The translations under genes and the position numbers were made by a program. Positions 53,405 to 62,740 of a stretch of DNA of 64,000 nt are shown in pieces. Below the pieces are notes generated by a model. It was not told the origin of the DNA. It ran no database searches and saw nothing but the letters and a program-made list of their open reading frames with translations. The stretch spans positions 495,198 to 559,197 of the forward strand of contig JAQTUP010000002.1 in the NCBI GenBank assembly GCA_028707275.1, given 5' to 3'. The stretch is from Gallionella sp. (GTDB lineage: Bacteria; Pseudomonadota; Gammaproteobacteria; Burkholderiales; Gallionellaceae). Within the stretch, counting starts at the first letter, position 1; each line of letters opens with the position of its first letter.

Positions 53405-54030
53405 CAAATCCTGTATGCCGCACCCGTCATCACACGGCCGTTGAGCTTCATTAACATCTGCACAGGCCCGGGCAGTTCCACCCCACCCAACTCGACCGCC
53501 ATGTCGGCATGACCGATCTCATCGGTGTACATCTGCGCGACGATCGCACGACTCTTCTCATCCTGCACAGGCAATTTACTCAGATGGCTTTGCAAGTGAC
53601 TGCCCACCTGCTGTTCGGTCTCCGACAAAAACCCGAGGTTCCATTTATCGCCCAGCAGCCCGGCAAATGCGCCAATGGCAAGCGATCCTGTATACCAGAA
53701 CGGATTTAATACGCTCAGATGTCCGCCCAGTTCATGCACACGATGAGCCGTCCAGGCCAGATGCTCGGTCTCTTCCGCCGCCGCGTGTTGCAGTTTTTGC
53801 TGCACCAGCGGATCCGTTGCCGTCAACGCCTGCCCCTGATAGAGCGCCTGCGCACAAATCTCGCCGCTGTGATTGACACGCATTAGCGCAGCAGCCTGGC
53901 TTTTTTCCGCCTCGCTTAACGGCGCTTCCGCCAGATCCGCGTCAGGATAGGGACGCACGCTGTGCGCCTGGCTGAACAGCGTGCGCAAACCCTTGTCGAA
54001 CTCGACGATAAAACGATCCAGATTTAACAT
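53404..54030 (-). CDS. coq7: Demethoxyubiquinone hydroxylase
   Basis: Di-iron ferritin-like enzyme of ubiquinone synthesis (Coq7/CAT5 family). About 208 residues; iron ligands in RVNHSGEICAQALYQ, AAEETEHLAW, and the second pair around DEIGHADMAVELGG. The ATG at 54030 has GGAG six bases upstream. It supports ubiquinone as the quinone available to ACIII. Confidence 0.94.
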   Translation of the reverse strand: MLNLDRFIVEFDKGLRTLFSQAHSVRPYPDADLAEAPLSEAEKSQAAALMRVNHSGEICAQALYQGQALTATDPLVQQKLQHAAAEETEHLAWTAHRVHELGGHLSVLNPFWYTGSLAIGAFAGLLGDKWNLGFLSETEQQVGSHLQSHLSKLPVQDEKSRAIVAQMYTDEIGHADMAVELGGVELPGPVQMLMKLNGRVMTGAAYRI

Positions 54031-54112
54031 GATGAACTCCAAAAAATTGTCATTCGTGACAATAACCGAACATCGTGCAATGTAGACATTGCGGCCGCAG
54101 CCGTCAATAAAA

Positions 54113-54138
54113 AAACGGACACCCGAAGGTGCCCGTTT
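54113..54138 (-). terminator. Terminator after the porin gene
   Basis: On the minus strand AAACGGGCACC pairs with GGTGTCCGTTT around TTCG with one G-T pair, followed by T. It lies about 40 bases after the porin stop codon. Confidence 0.88.
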
Positions 54139-54176
54139 AGATTCAAACCGCTATACGTCCATATGGACGCGAGTGA

Positions 54177-55268
54177 TTAGAATGTGTGCGACATACCCAA
54201 CGAAATAACAGAAGGGGACGCGCCTATACCGTTTGCGCTGATCGCAGTGGTTTGCGAGAAGCTGTTGGCAGCAGCAGCCTGGTTATTGATCCTGGAGTAC
54301 ATTGCATACACTTTGGTACGCTTGCTCAGGTTATGGTCATAACCCAGCGAGAACTGGTTTGCGCCTGAATTGAGCGTAGCACCAATTTGATTTGACTTAC
54401 TGTAAGCCAGCTTCACAGCATCTGTGCTGGTGATGTTGTACTTACCAGCCAGATAGTAAGCGCTGTGACCATACTTATTTGCGCCTGTAATAGCAGTCAA
54501 ATTGTCGCTGGTCTTTTCGTAAGCGAAATTAACAGCAAAGGCATCCGCCTTGTAGCCCAGACCCAGCTTGGTAGCTTTTTCCTTACCGCCGACAAGAACT
54601 GTGTCAAGCTTATGCTCTTCGTAAGCCAGTGATGCATAGAACGGATCTGCAGAATACATACCAGCCAGACTCAATGCATTGGCTTTAGGTGCAGCAGCAG
54701 TTACATTTGTCTCAGTCAAATTGACGTAAGCAATTGCACCAGTAAAACCGCTCAGCGATGGGCTGATGTAAGCGATCACGTCAGTTTGACGACCATCGAA
54801 AGAAGCAGCAGCAGTACGGCCTGACACACCACCCATCAATGAACGGTTATCGGCAATGTTGTCGCCAAACACGTCCAGAGCGCGGGTAGAAATCTTGTAC
54901 GGTGTATCATGGCGACCCATCAGAACAGTACCTGCGGTGTCGCTCTTCAATCCAAGGAAGGTATTACGGGTAGCCAAAGTACCTGTACCACCGGCAGCAG
55001 TAGTATTGTCCATGTTAACTTGTTGCTCGATCTGCCAAACCGCCGCCAGACCATCGCCCAGATCTTCTGAACCCTTGATACCGAATTTTGAAACGTTGCT
55101 CGACACATTGCCCTTGCTAACACCAGCAACTGCCGCAGCGCTCGTGCCAGTAGTGATGTAGTCGTAAGACATGTCAGCCTTACCGTACACGGTAACGCTG
55201 CTGGTATCAGCAAATGCTGGAGCTGAGATTGCTGCGGCGATAGCCAGAGCGATGATTTTCTTTTGCAT
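54177..55268 (-). CDS. Gram-negative general porin
   Basis: 363 residues, betaproteobacterial porin type: Sec signal (IIALAIAAAISAPAFA), N-terminal SVTVYGKADMSYDYI strand, LGDGLAAVWQIEQQV and NTFLGLKSDTAGTVLMGRHD segments, and a terminal Phe (GMSHTF). Trimeric passive channel; selectivity unknown. It is bounded by its own terminator and a long AT-rich upstream region. Confidence 0.93.
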   Translation of the reverse strand: MQKKIIALAIAAAISAPAFADTSSVTVYGKADMSYDYITTGTSAAAVAGVSKGNVSSNVSKFGIKGSEDLGDGLAAVWQIEQQVNMDNTTAAGGTGTLATRNTFLGLKSDTAGTVLMGRHDTPYKISTRALDVFGDNIADNRSLMGGVSGRTAAASFDGRQTDVIAYISPSLSGFTGAIAYVNLTETNVTAAAPKANALSLAGMYSADPFYASLAYEEHKLDTVLVGGKEKATKLGLGYKADAFAVNFAYEKTSDNLTAITGANKYGHSAYYLAGKYNITSTDAVKLAYSKSNQIGATLNSGANQFSLGYDHNLSKRTKVYAMYSRINNQAAAANSFSQTTAISANGIGASPSVISLGMSHTF

Positions 55269-55493
55269 GTAAAACTCCTAGGTTGTTGGGTACTGACAGA
55301 TGTCGGTTGAATAAAAGTTCAAGTGCCAGAACTTCTGGGTAGGATTATCCTGATTGACATCGGACTGGCAACCACAATCATGCTTTTGTAACAAAAGTTT
55401 CATAAACTGTTGTTTTTTTACAACAACCCTTGCAGGCAACTTACACACCCCCGACAAAGGCACTCGGGGGCAGGCTTTATTTAACCAACTTAA

Positions 55494-55513
55494 GTTCCCG
55501 CCTGCGCGGGAAT
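55494..55513. repeat. dRS3-like 20-bp palindrome
   Basis: GTTCCCGCCTGCGCGGGAAT, i.e. an RTTCCC-N8-GGGAAT palindrome, followed by GAC. Sister copies lie at 56402-56421 and 60804-60823. It sits 8 bases beyond the trpC stop. Confidence 0.85.
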
Positions 55514-55520
55514 GACAGAT

Positions 55521-56378
55521 TTATCCAAACACGCGAGCCAGCTCTTCACCCGGGTCAGTCGCGCGCATGAACGCTTCGCCGACCAGAAAACAGTTGACCT
55601 GATGCGCGCGCATCAGCGCCACATCCTCCGCAGTAAAAATACCGCTCTCGGTCACAACAATGCGCCCTTGATCTGCCACTTGGTCCTCAATGTTTCCACC
55701 CCCACCCCAGCCCTCCCCCTGTGAGGGGGAGGGTGCATTCTGAATGCGCGGCAATAAATCCAGCGTGGTTTGCAGGCTCACCTCAAAGGTGCGCAGATTG
55801 CGGTTATTCACGCCAATCAAGGGTGTCGCCAGTTGCAGCGCTGAGTCGAGTTCAATCGAGTTATGCACCTCCACCAGCACCGCCATCCCAAGACTTACCG
55901 CCAGCGCCTCGAACGCCTGCATCTGTTTGAGATCAAGCGCTGCGGCAATCAGCAAAATCGCATCCGCCCCCATCGCCCGCGCCTCGTAAATCTGGTATTC
56001 GTCGACGATAAAATCCTTGCGCAATACCGGCAGAGCACAGGCAGCGCGCGCCTGTTTGAGATAGCCAGGACTGCCTTGAAAGAAGGGTTCGTCGGTCAAC
56101 ACCGACAAACAGGCCGCACCGTGCTTTTGATAACTTGCGGCAATTTCGGCAGGATGAAAGTCGCTGCGTATCACGCCCTTGCTGGGGCTGGCTTTTTTGA
56201 TTTCGGCAATCACCGCAGGCAATCCGGCGGCAATTTTCGCGCGTATCGCACCGACAAAATCACGGGGAGGCGCTGCCTGCTCCACTTCGGCGCGCATTAC
56301 GGCCAGCGGTTTGATGGCCTTTACAGTCGCCACTTCCTGAGCTTTCACCGCGAGAATTTTATTTAAGATATCCGACAT
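55521..56378 (-). CDS. trpC: Indole-3-glycerol phosphate synthase (with repeat insertion)
   Basis: TIM-barrel enzyme of tryptophan synthesis, 285 residues against about 265 usual. Motifs: [56 protein letters not shown] and VVTESGIF. Between LDLLPRIQ and GRIVVTESG lie about 20 extra residues ([16 protein letters not shown] and following), coded by a C-rich palindromic repeat kept in frame. The site is the loop before the VVTESG strand, away from the catalytic residues seen. The start is the ATG at 56378 (MSDILNKI); the frame upstream is not protein-like. Confidence 0.95.
   Translation of the reverse strand: MSDILNKILAVKAQEVATVKAIKPLAVMRAEVEQAAPPRDFVGAIRAKIAAGLPAVIAEIKKASPSKGVIRSDFHPAEIAASYQKHGAACLSVLTDEPFFQGSPGYLKQARAACALPVLRKDFIVDEYQIYEARAMGADAILLIAAALDLKQMQAFEALAVSLGMAVLVEVHNSIELDSALQLATPLIGVNNRNLRTFEVSLQTTLDLLPRIQNAPSPSQGEGWGGGGNIEDQVADQGRIVVTESGIFTAEDVALMRAHQVNCFLVGEAFMRATDPGEELARVFG
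55693..55734. repeat. C-rich REP-like palindrome inside trpC
   Basis: CCCTCCCCCT and AGGGGGAGGG form a perfect 10-bp stem around GTG (55711-55733), with adjacent CCACCCCCACCCCAG. Related sequence stands before lpdA and between tatA and tatB. Confidence 0.93.
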
Positions 56379-56401
56379 GATGTTTTTAAAAATTGAGCTG
56401 G

Positions 56402-56421
56402 ATTCCCGCCTTCGCGGGAAT
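56402..56421. repeat. dRS3-like 20-bp palindrome
   Basis: ATTCCCGCCTTCGCGGGAAT fits ATTCCC-N8-GGGAAT exactly, with GATTCC... and ...TGACG flanks shared with the other copies. It lies just upstream of trpC. Confidence 0.88.
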
Positions 56422-56633
56422 GACGTCAGCGAAGGGCGCATTTTACCCCAGGCCAGCCCTATTATGGAGTGCGGCGGCATGACGCCGCAAATCGCGCAAC
56501 CTGCGCACTCCATATAACATGGTCGTGCAGCCAGGTTACAAATCAAGGAGCGACATATTGCTGCAAAGCGCAGACGCGTCGGCTCACTCCATATGATGAT
56601 AAAATGCGCAACCATTCCAGCCAGAAAGATATT

Positions 56634-57893
56634 ATGGAAAACATCAAAGAATATATGCAGGGTATCGGGCAAGCGGCTCGCACAGCGTCCGTCGTCATGG
56701 CACAGGCCGATACATCCACCAAAAATCGCGCACTGACCGAAATCGCCGCTGCATTACTCGAACATTCGGATCAATTACTGGCAGCCAATGAAAAAGACGT
56801 TGCTGCTGCGCGTGCCAACGGACTGGATGAAGCCTCGGTAGATCGCCTGACGCTGACCTGCAAGACAGTGCGCTCCATGGCGGATGGCTTGCTGCAAATA
56901 TCACAACTCACTGATTTAATAGGCGCGATCAGCGATCTGAATTTTCGCCCGTCCGGCATTCAGGTCGGACGTATGCGCGTGCCGCTGGGGGTGATCGGCA
57001 TCATTTACGAGTCGCGCCCCAACGTCACGGCGGATGCGGCAGGTCTTTGCATCAAATCCGGCAATGCCGCCATCCTGCGCGGCGGTTCGGAAGCCATCCA
57101 TTCCAATCAGGCCATTGCCGCCTGCGTGCATGCGGGATTGCGCGCGGCCGGGCTGCCTGAAACGGCGGTACAGGTCATCGCCACCACCGACCGTGCGGCA
57201 GTCGGCGAACTGATCACGATGAAAAAATATGTGGACGTGATCGTGCCCAGAGGCGGCAAGAGTCTGATCGCGCGGATCTCAGCGGACGCAAAAGTGCCTG
57301 TCATCAAGCATCTGGATGGTATTTGCCACGTCTACATCGACGACGAGGCCGATCTGGAGAAAGCCATTCGCATCGCCGATAACGCCAAGACCCACCGCTA
57401 TGGCGTGTGCAATGCGATGGAAACCTTGCTGGTCAACGCGAAAGTCGCCGCCCAAGTATTGCCTCCGCTTTGCAAAATTTACCGGGACAAGGGGGTGGAG
57501 CTGCGCGGAGATGCGGCGTCCTGTGCGCTGATATCAGAAATGATCCCGGCCACGATTGAGGACTGGAGCACAGAATATCTGGCGCCTGTTCTGAGCATAC
57601 GCATCGTGGACGACATGGAAGCGGCCATCGAACACATCAACACCTACAGCTCGCAACACACCGACAGCATCATCACGGAAAATTACAGCCGTGCGATGCG
57701 TTTCCTGCGGGTCGTGGATTCCAGCTCAGTGATGGTCAACGCATCGACGCGTTTCGCCGACGGCTTTGAATATGGACTGGGTGCCGAGATCGGCATTTCC
57801 ACCGACAAGATACATGCGCGCGGCCCGGTCGGCCTCGAAGGCCTGACGTCGCAAAAATATATCGTATTGGGCAGCGGACAGATCAGAATTTAA
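56634..57893 (+). CDS. proA: Gamma-glutamyl phosphate reductase
   Basis: Second step of proline synthesis, about 419 residues. The catalytic Cys is in [13 protein letters not shown]; other segments are [20 protein letters not shown] and [15 protein letters not shown] chose the ATG at 56634 ([15 protein letters not shown]), which fits homologs; the frame is open upstream but not protein-like. The preceding 255 bases contain a dRS3-like palindrome and GC-rich imperfect repeats. Confidence 0.95.
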   Translation: MENIKEYMQGIGQAARTASVVMAQADTSTKNRALTEIAAALLEHSDQLLAANEKDVAAARANGLDEASVDRLTLTCKTVRSMADGLLQISQLTDLIGAISDLNFRPSGIQVGRMRVPLGVIGIIYESRPNVTADAAGLCIKSGNAAILRGGSEAIHSNQAIAACVHAGLRAAGLPETAVQVIATTDRAAVGELITMKKYVDVIVPRGGKSLIARISADAKVPVIKHLDGICHVYIDDEADLEKAIRIADNAKTHRYGVCNAMETLLVNAKVAAQVLPPLCKIYRDKGVELRGDAASCALISEMIPATIEDWSTEYLAPVLSIRIVDDMEAAIEHINTYSSQHTDSIITENYSRAMRFLRVVDSSSVMVNASTRFADGFEYGLGAEIGISTDKIHARGPVGLEGLTSQKYIVLGSGQIRI

Positions 57894-57900
57894 TAACCTC

Positions 57901-58009
57901 GTTCCTTCCCCCCTTGCAGAGGGGGAGAGCGAAGCGAGGGGGCAACCAGGATGGGGGTAGAAATACGCGTTCACCCCCTCCCCACCCCTCCCTCAAGGGG
58001 GAGGGAACG
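57901..58009. repeat. Inverted C-rich REP pair before lpdA
   Basis: GTTCCTTCCCCCCTTG at the left and CAAGGGGGAGGGAACG at the right are inverted copies about 80 bases apart, each with internal G/C palindromes. It fills the proA-lpdA gap. Confidence 0.85.
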
Positions 58010-58026
58010 ATATTTACGGAGAAAAC

Positions 58027-59838
58027 ATGAGCCAAACCATCGAAGTTAAAGTACCTGACATCGGCGACTTCAAGGATATCGCCATCATTGAGGTGTCTGT
58101 CAAAGCGGGCGACACCGTGACTGCTGAACAGTCGCTGATTACACTGGAAACAGACAAGGCCGCGATGGAAATCCCGAGTCCTGCGGTCGGCACCGTAAAG
58201 GAAATAAAGGTAAAAGCAGGCGACAAGGTATCGGAAGGATCTGTCATCCTCACACTTGAAGTGCAAAATTCAGGATCGAGGATCGAGGATTCAGCTATTC
58301 AGGATGCAGGAGTCAGGATGCAGGATGCAGCAACTACAAATCAGGATTCAGTATCCAGGATTCAGGATTCAAAAATGCAAAGTCAGGATACAGCAACCTC
58401 TGAATCCCGAATCCTGAATCCTGAATCCTCAATGCACGCCGAAGTTCTGGTGCTGGGTGCAGGTCCTGGCGGATACACGGCTGCGTTCCGTGCAGCGGAT
58501 CTTGGAAAAAAAGTCGTCCTGATCGAAAAACATGCCTCTCTGGGCGGCGTATGCCTGAATGTAGGCTGTATCCCGTCCAAGGCACTGCTGCATGTCGCGA
58601 AGGTCATTTCAGAAGCGGAAGAAGTCAGCCACCACGGGGTGACTTTCGGCAAACCTGCCATCGACATCGACGCTGTTCGCTCCTGGAAGGAGAGCGTCGT
58701 CAATAAACTCACAGGCGGATTGAAGCAACTGGCCAAACAGCGCAAGGTACAAGTCGTGCAAGGGACGGCAAAATTCACCTCAGCCAACTCGATTTCGGTA
58801 CAAACACCGGAAGGCGAAAAAGTCATCACCTTCGATCACGCGGTGGTCGCGGCAGGTTCCTCGGTCGCGCGCATTCCGGGCTTCCCTTATGACGATGAGC
58901 GCATCATCGATTCCACCGGCGCGTTAGCCCTGAAAGATGTACCCAAACGCCTGCTGATCCTGGGCGGGGGCATCATCGGTCTGGAAATGGCGACCGTCTA
59001 CGACGCGCTGGGCAGCAAAATATCCGTGGTCGAACTGATGGATCAACTCATTCCGGGTGCTGACAAGGACATGGTCAAGCCCTTGCACACCCGGATCGCG
59101 AAACGCTACGAGGCGATTTACCTGAAGACAAAAGTCGTCAAAATCGAGTCCTTGCCTGAAGGACTGCGGGTCACTTTCGAGGGCGAACAGGCGCCCGAGC
59201 CGCAACTGTATGACCGAGTGCTGATGGCAGTCGGTCGCCGTCCGAACGGACGCGAAATCGGCGCCGAAGCGGCAGGCCTTGTCGTCAACGAGCGCGGCTT
59301 CATTCCGGTGGACAAGCAACAGCGCACCAATGTGCCGCATATCTACGCGATAGGCGACATCGTAGGCGACCCGATGCTGGCGCACAAGGCCGTGCATGAA
59401 GGCAAGGTTGCTGCGGAAAATATCGCAGGACACAAGGCTTACTTCGAACCGATGACCATTCCCTCTGTCGCCTACACCGATCCTGAAATCGCATGGATGG
59501 GACTGACCGAAACACAGGCAAAGGCACAGGGCATCAAGTATGAGAAAGGCAGCTTCCCGTGGGCCGCTTCGGGACGCGCGCTGTCAGTCGGACGCGAGGA
59601 AGGCATGACTAAGGTGTTGCTCGATCCTGTCACTCGCCGCATTCTGGGCGCGGGTATCGTCGGCGTGAACGCGGGTGAATTGATCGCCGAAGCCGTGCTT
59701 GCACTGGAAATGGGCGCAGATATGGAAGATATTGGCCTCACCATCCACCCGCATCCTACCCTGTCTGAAACGCTGTGCTTCGCGGCAGAAATGGCGGAAG
59801 GCACGATCACCGACCTCATGCCACCAAGAAAAAAATAG
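58027..59838 (+). CDS. lpdA: Dihydrolipoamide dehydrogenase with N-terminal lipoyl domain
   Basis: 603 residues. A lipoyl domain (1-79; lysine in LETDKAAME) is followed by a linker (about 80-135) and a complete E3 flavoprotein: FAD loop [20 protein letters not shown], redox disulfide [19 protein letters not shown] loop [20 protein letters not shown], and C-terminal HPHPTLSE. Such lipoyl-E3 fusions occur in pyruvate dehydrogenases of Neisseria and Ralstonia, normally with an Ala/Pro-rich linker. Here the linker ([18 protein letters not shown]) is coded by degenerate GGATTCA heptamers. An ATG at 58432 begins the E3 part. No aceE/aceF is in the window. Confidence 0.95.
   Translation: MSQTIEVKVPDIGDFKDIAIIEVSVKAGDTVTAEQSLITLETDKAAMEIPSPAVGTVKEIKVKAGDKVSEGSVILTLEVQNSGSRIEDSAIQDAGVRMQDAATTNQDSVSRIQDSKMQSQDTATSESRILNPESSMHAEVLVLGAGPGGYTAAFRAADLGKKVVLIEKHASLGGVCLNVGCIPSKALLHVAKVISEAEEVSHHGVTFGKPAIDIDAVRSWKESVVNKLTGGLKQLAKQRKVQVVQGTAKFTSANSISVQTPEGEKVITFDHAVVAAGSSVARIPGFPYDDERIIDSTGALALKDVPKRLLILGGGIIGLEMATVYDALGSKISVVELMDQLIPGADKDMVKPLHTRIAKRYEAIYLKTKVVKIESLPEGLRVTFEGEQAPEPQLYDRVLMAVGRRPNGREIGAEAAGLVVNERGFIPVDKQQRTNVPHIYAIGDIVGDPMLAHKAVHEGKVAAENIAGHKAYFEPMTIPSVAYTDPEIAWMGLTETQAKAQGIKYEKGSFPWAASGRALSVGREEGMTKVLLDPVTRRILGAGIVGVNAGELIAEAVLALEMGADMEDIGLTIHPHPTLSETLCFAAEMAEGTITDLMPPRKK
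58269..58431. repeat. Inverted heptanucleotide arrays coding for the LpdA linker
   Basis: The left part has GGATTCA-like heptamers in the plus sense (AGGATCG, AGGATTC, AGGATGC), the right part has the inverse (TGAATCC, CGAATCC). The whole stays in frame across about 54 codons. Confidence 0.88.
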
Positions 59839-59956
59839 GATTCGGGATTCGGGATTCGGGATTCGGGATTCGGGATTCGGGATTCGGGATTCGGGATTCG
59901 GGATTCGGGATTCGGGATTCGGGATTCAGGATTCAGGATTCAGGATTCAGGATTCA
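59838..59956. repeat. Array of 17 heptanucleotides after lpdA
   Basis: Twelve perfect GGATTCG copies followed by five perfect GGATTCA copies. It begins with the last base of the lpdA stop codon and ends 45 bases before the next gene. Confidence 0.97.
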
Positions 59957-60001
59957 GGATTTTATAAAGAGTATTCACCTTTACGGTACACGGAGTGCAC
60001 G

Positions 60002-60793
60002 ATGAGACCACCTCAAATTTTCATTGCATCGCTCTTATGTCTGTCAGCCTCCGCTCAGGCATTCGACCTGAGCGGGCTGGTCAGCAAGGAGCAACTGGGC
60101 AACCTGGGCAGATCCGTACAAGGTCAGTCGCAAACCGGCGAAGCGTCAGCGAGCAACAGCAACTCATCCGGCCTGGCAGGCGTGAGCAACACCGATCAGG
60201 TGAGCGGGCTCAAGCAGGCGCTGACTCAGGGGGCTGAAACTGCCGTGGCGAGCCTCTCCAGGGAGAATGGGTTTCTGGGCAACGACAAGGTGCGCATACC
60301 GCTACCGGACAGCCTTAAAAAAGCCGACAGCCTGATGAGACAGTTCGGCATGGGAAAGTACGCGGACGAACTCACCACGTCCATGAACCGTGCCGCCGAA
60401 GCCGCCGTACCGGAAGCGAAAGCGCTGCTGGTGGGTGCAGTGAAAAAGATGACTGTAGAAGATGCCAAAGGCATATTGACCGGCGGCAACGATGCCGCTA
60501 CGCAATATTTCCGTAAAAACACCGAGACTGCACTGACCGGAAAATTCAAGCCCATCGTTAACAAATCCATGCAAAAAGTAAAACTGGCAGAAAAATACGA
60601 CCAGTTTGCAGGTCGCGGCGTGCAGTTCGGCGTCGTGGATCAAAAGGACGCAAAACTGGACGACTATATCACCCGCAAGGCGATGGATGGCTTGTTCCTG
60701 ATGATGGCAGAACAGGAAAAGGCGATACGCGCAAACCCCATGCAGGCTGCCGGATCACTTGCCAAAAAAGTATTTTCGGCAATCAAGTTCTAA
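60002..60793 (+). CDS. DUF4197 family exported protein
   Basis: 263 residues with a Sec signal (IFIASLLCLSASAQAFDL). The body (about 75-263) matches the DUF4197 family: LSRENGFLGNDKVRIPLPD, KADSLMRQFGMGKYADEL, ILTGGNDAATQYFRKNT and GLFLMMAEQEKAIRANP. Function unknown; probably periplasmic or lipid-associated, mostly helical. The ATG at 60002 has GGAG seven bases upstream. The frame is open through the heptamer array, which would add RDSGFGI repeats, but those lack a start site. Confidence 0.85.
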   Translation: MRPPQIFIASLLCLSASAQAFDLSGLVSKEQLGNLGRSVQGQSQTGEASASNSNSSGLAGVSNTDQVSGLKQALTQGAETAVASLSRENGFLGNDKVRIPLPDSLKKADSLMRQFGMGKYADELTTSMNRAAEAAVPEAKALLVGAVKKMTVEDAKGILTGGNDAATQYFRKNTETALTGKFKPIVNKSMQKVKLAEKYDQFAGRGVQFGVVDQKDAKLDDYITRKAMDGLFLMMAEQEKAIRANPMQAAGSLAKKVFSAIKF

Positions 60794-60800
60794 GGATTTT

Positions 60801-60927
60801 GTCATTCCCGCGAAAGCGGGAATCCAGCGGTCTTATTCAAAATGCCTTTAAGCTTTATCCTCGTTTTGCGAGGAATACTTTATGACTGGATTCCCGCCTT
60901 CCCCGACAGAAGCGGGACCGGAATGAC
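60801..60927. repeat. Composite inverted repeat with dRS3-like ends
   Basis: Starts GTCATTCCCGCGAAAGCGGG AATCCAG and ends CTGGATTCCCGCC...GGAATGAC, so the ends are inverted copies about 127 bases apart. It lies between the DUF4197 gene and yqaA and resembles a miniature inverted-repeat element. Confidence 0.75.
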
Positions 60928-60933
60928 GACCGC

Positions 60934-61323
60934 ATGACCGAAACCGCCAGCTTAATATCGCTTTTTATCAGCAGCTTTCTGGGTGCCACGCTGCTGCCTG
61001 GCGGCTCGGAGGCCGTGCTGTTTATGGTGCTAAAATCCTATCCTGAGGCGACATGGAGCGCCCTCGGCATTGCCACACTGGGCAACACGGCAGGCGGGAT
61101 GGTGAGTTTTTTCATGGGCTGGTTGCTGCCGCAGACCCAGCAATTAAAACACGTAGATAAGTTGCGCCGGTTTGGCACCCCGGCCTTGCTGCTCGCCTGG
61201 ACGCCGCTGGCAGGCGACGCCTTGTGTCTGGCCGCCGGATGGCTGCGCCTCAATCCATGGCAGGCCGCGCTGTTTATGGCCATCGGAAAATTTGCCAGAT
61301 ACTGGATAATAGCGTTGCTGTGA
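60934..61323 (+). CDS. yqaA: YqaA family membrane protein
   Basis: 129-residue inner-membrane protein related to the DedA/SNARE-associated family. Segments include FLGATLLPGGSEAVLFMVL, ATLGNTAGGMVSFFMGWLLP and TPLAGDALCLAAGWLRLNPW. About three to four helices. Function not firmly known. It starts 7 bases after the composite repeat element. Confidence 0.88.
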   Translation: MTETASLISLFISSFLGATLLPGGSEAVLFMVLKSYPEATWSALGIATLGNTAGGMVSFFMGWLLPQTQQLKHVDKLRRFGTPALLLAWTPLAGDALCLAAGWLRLNPWQAALFMAIGKFARYWIIALL

Positions 61324-61412
61324 AGGGTGAAGTGAGCCAACGGGTGACGCCGCGAGCTGTGCTAACATTGCGTCCTCGATAAATGACAGTCATTGCCCAT
61401 AAAAACCCCCTG

Positions 61413-61512
61413 AGTCCGCAGATTAAGCAGATTGACGCAGATTCATATCTGAATGAGATGCCTTAACCTTGAGTAATCACTGCAATTTGTGTAACTCCGC
61501 CTCATCTGCGGA
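61413..61512. repeat. Inverted CGCAGAT-type repeat before thyA
   Basis: TCCGCAGAT (61415-61423), further CGCAGAT and GCAGAT copies, and the inverted ATCTGCGGA (61504-61512) occupy the region in front of thyA. Too short to classify. Confidence 0.45.
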
Positions 61513-61531
61513 TAAGAAAACTTTTAACTCT

Positions 61532-62326
61532 ATGCGTACCTACCTCAATCTCATGCAACATGTGCTGGAGCACGGCACAAAAAAATCAGACCGGACCGGC
61601 ACGGGAACCGTCAGCGTATTCGGCTACCAGATGCGCTTTGACCTAACGCTGGGCTTCCCTTTGGTGAGCACCAAAAAGTGCCACATGAAGTCCATCATCC
61701 ACGAATTGCTCTGGTTTTTGCAAGGCGACACCAACATAGGCTATCTCAAAGATAACGGCGTGAAAATATGGGATGAGTGGGCGGATGAAAACGGCGATCT
61801 CGGACCTGTATATGGCAAACAGTGGCGTTCCTGGGAAGCGGCGGATGGGCGCGTGATCGATCAGATCAAAATTGCGGTAGATCAACTGAAGAACAATCCG
61901 GATTCTCGGCGCATCATCGTCTCGGCCTGGAATGTGGGCGAACTGGACCAGATGGCGCTCGCCCCCTGCCACGCGTTCTTCCAGTTTTACGTCTCCGATG
62001 GCAAGCTTTCCTGCCAGCTCTACCAGCGCAGCGCCGACATTTTTCTGGGCGTGCCGTTCAATATCGCCAGCTATGCCTTGCTGACCATGATGATGGCACA
62101 AGTGTGCGACCTCAAACCCGGCGACTTCGTACACACGTTGGGCGATGCGCATCTGTACCTGAACCATCTGGAGCAGACCAACCTGCAACTCTCCCGCGAG
62201 CCAAACCCGCTGCCTGTCATGCATATCAATCCGGAGGTGAAAGATATTCTGAGCTTCAAATTTGAAGACTTCACGCTCGAAGGCTATGATCCGCATCCGG
62301 CGATCAAAGGACAGGTGGCAGTATAA
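61532..62326 (+). CDS. thyA: Thymidylate synthase
   Basis: Methylates dUMP with methylene-tetrahydrofolate. 264 residues, as in E. coli. Catalytic Cys in [12 protein letters not shown]; other motifs are [18 protein letters not shown] and [20 protein letters not shown]. The start ATG at 61532 (MRTYLNL) fits the family. Forms the usual pair with folA, but an ORF flanked by heptamer arrays now separates them. Confidence 0.97.
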   Translation: MRTYLNLMQHVLEHGTKKSDRTGTGTVSVFGYQMRFDLTLGFPLVSTKKCHMKSIIHELLWFLQGDTNIGYLKDNGVKIWDEWADENGDLGPVYGKQWRSWEAADGRVIDQIKIAVDQLKNNPDSRRIIVSAWNVGELDQMALAPCHAFFQFYVSDGKLSCQLYQRSADIFLGVPFNIASYALLTMMMAQVCDLKPGDFVHTLGDAHLYLNHLEQTNLQLSREPNPLPVMHINPEVKDILSFKFEDFTLEGYDPHPAIKGQVAV

Positions 62327-62331
62327 GAAAC

Positions 62332-62366
62332 AGGATTCAGGATGCTGGATTCAGGATTCAGGATTC
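62332..62366. repeat. Left heptanucleotide array (plus sense)
   Basis: Five copies of AGGATTC (one AGGATGC, one TGGATTC) starting 6 bases after the thyA stop. The inverse copies lie at 62752-62845, on the other side of the four-helix-bundle ORF. Confidence 0.92.
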
Positions 62367-62380
62367 AGAGAGGCAACGCG

Positions 62381-62740
62381 ATGAATTATAGTGATCTGAT
62401 TGTTTGGCAGAAATCGATGGATTTAGTGACGGGCATTTATAAAATCACCGCTACGTTTCCAGTCGAGGAACGCTTCGGTTTGTCTTTGCAAATGAGGCGA
62501 GCTGCCGTTTCTATTCCATCGAACATTGCCGAAGGGCATGGCCGAAAGGCTACTGGCGCTTATCTTAACCACCTTTCCATAGCCTACGGCTCGCTGATGG
62601 AACTCGAAACCCAAATTCAGATTGCACTGAGGTTAAATTTTCTCGGCGCGGATGAAACCTCCAGCCTTTTGGATCAAACAAACGAAATCGGCAAAATGCT
62701 TAACGGTCTCAAGAAGTCTCTGTCTGCCCATGAAGAATAA
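62381..62740 (+). CDS. Four-helix-bundle protein (23S rRNA intervening-sequence protein family)
   Basis: 119 residues of the S23/IVP family, related to Avd of diversity-generating retroelements. The hallmark is YSDLIVWQKSMDLVTGIYK at the start, then ERFGLSLQMRRAAVSIPSNI AEGHGRK and LNHLSIAYGSLMELETQI. Family members form pentamers and bind nucleic acid. The ATG at 62381 has AGAGAGG upstream; an earlier in-frame ATG (62342) lies in the heptamer array. It is bracketed by inverted heptamer arrays and overlaps the folA start by 11 bases. Confidence 0.92.
   Translation: MNYSDLIVWQKSMDLVTGIYKITATFPVEERFGLSLQMRRAAVSIPSNIAEGHGRKATGAYLNHLSIAYGSLMELETQIQIALRLNFLGADETSSLLDQTNEIGKMLNGLKKSLSAHEE

Noticed and set aside
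59838..59956. CRISPR array
   Set aside because: The units are 7 bases, directly adjacent and without spacers, and no cas gene is present.
59699..60001. N-terminal extension of the DUF4197 protein through the heptamer array (RDSGFGI repeats)
   Set aside because: The open frame begins inside lpdA in another frame. A proper ATG with GGAG and a signal peptide starts at 60002.
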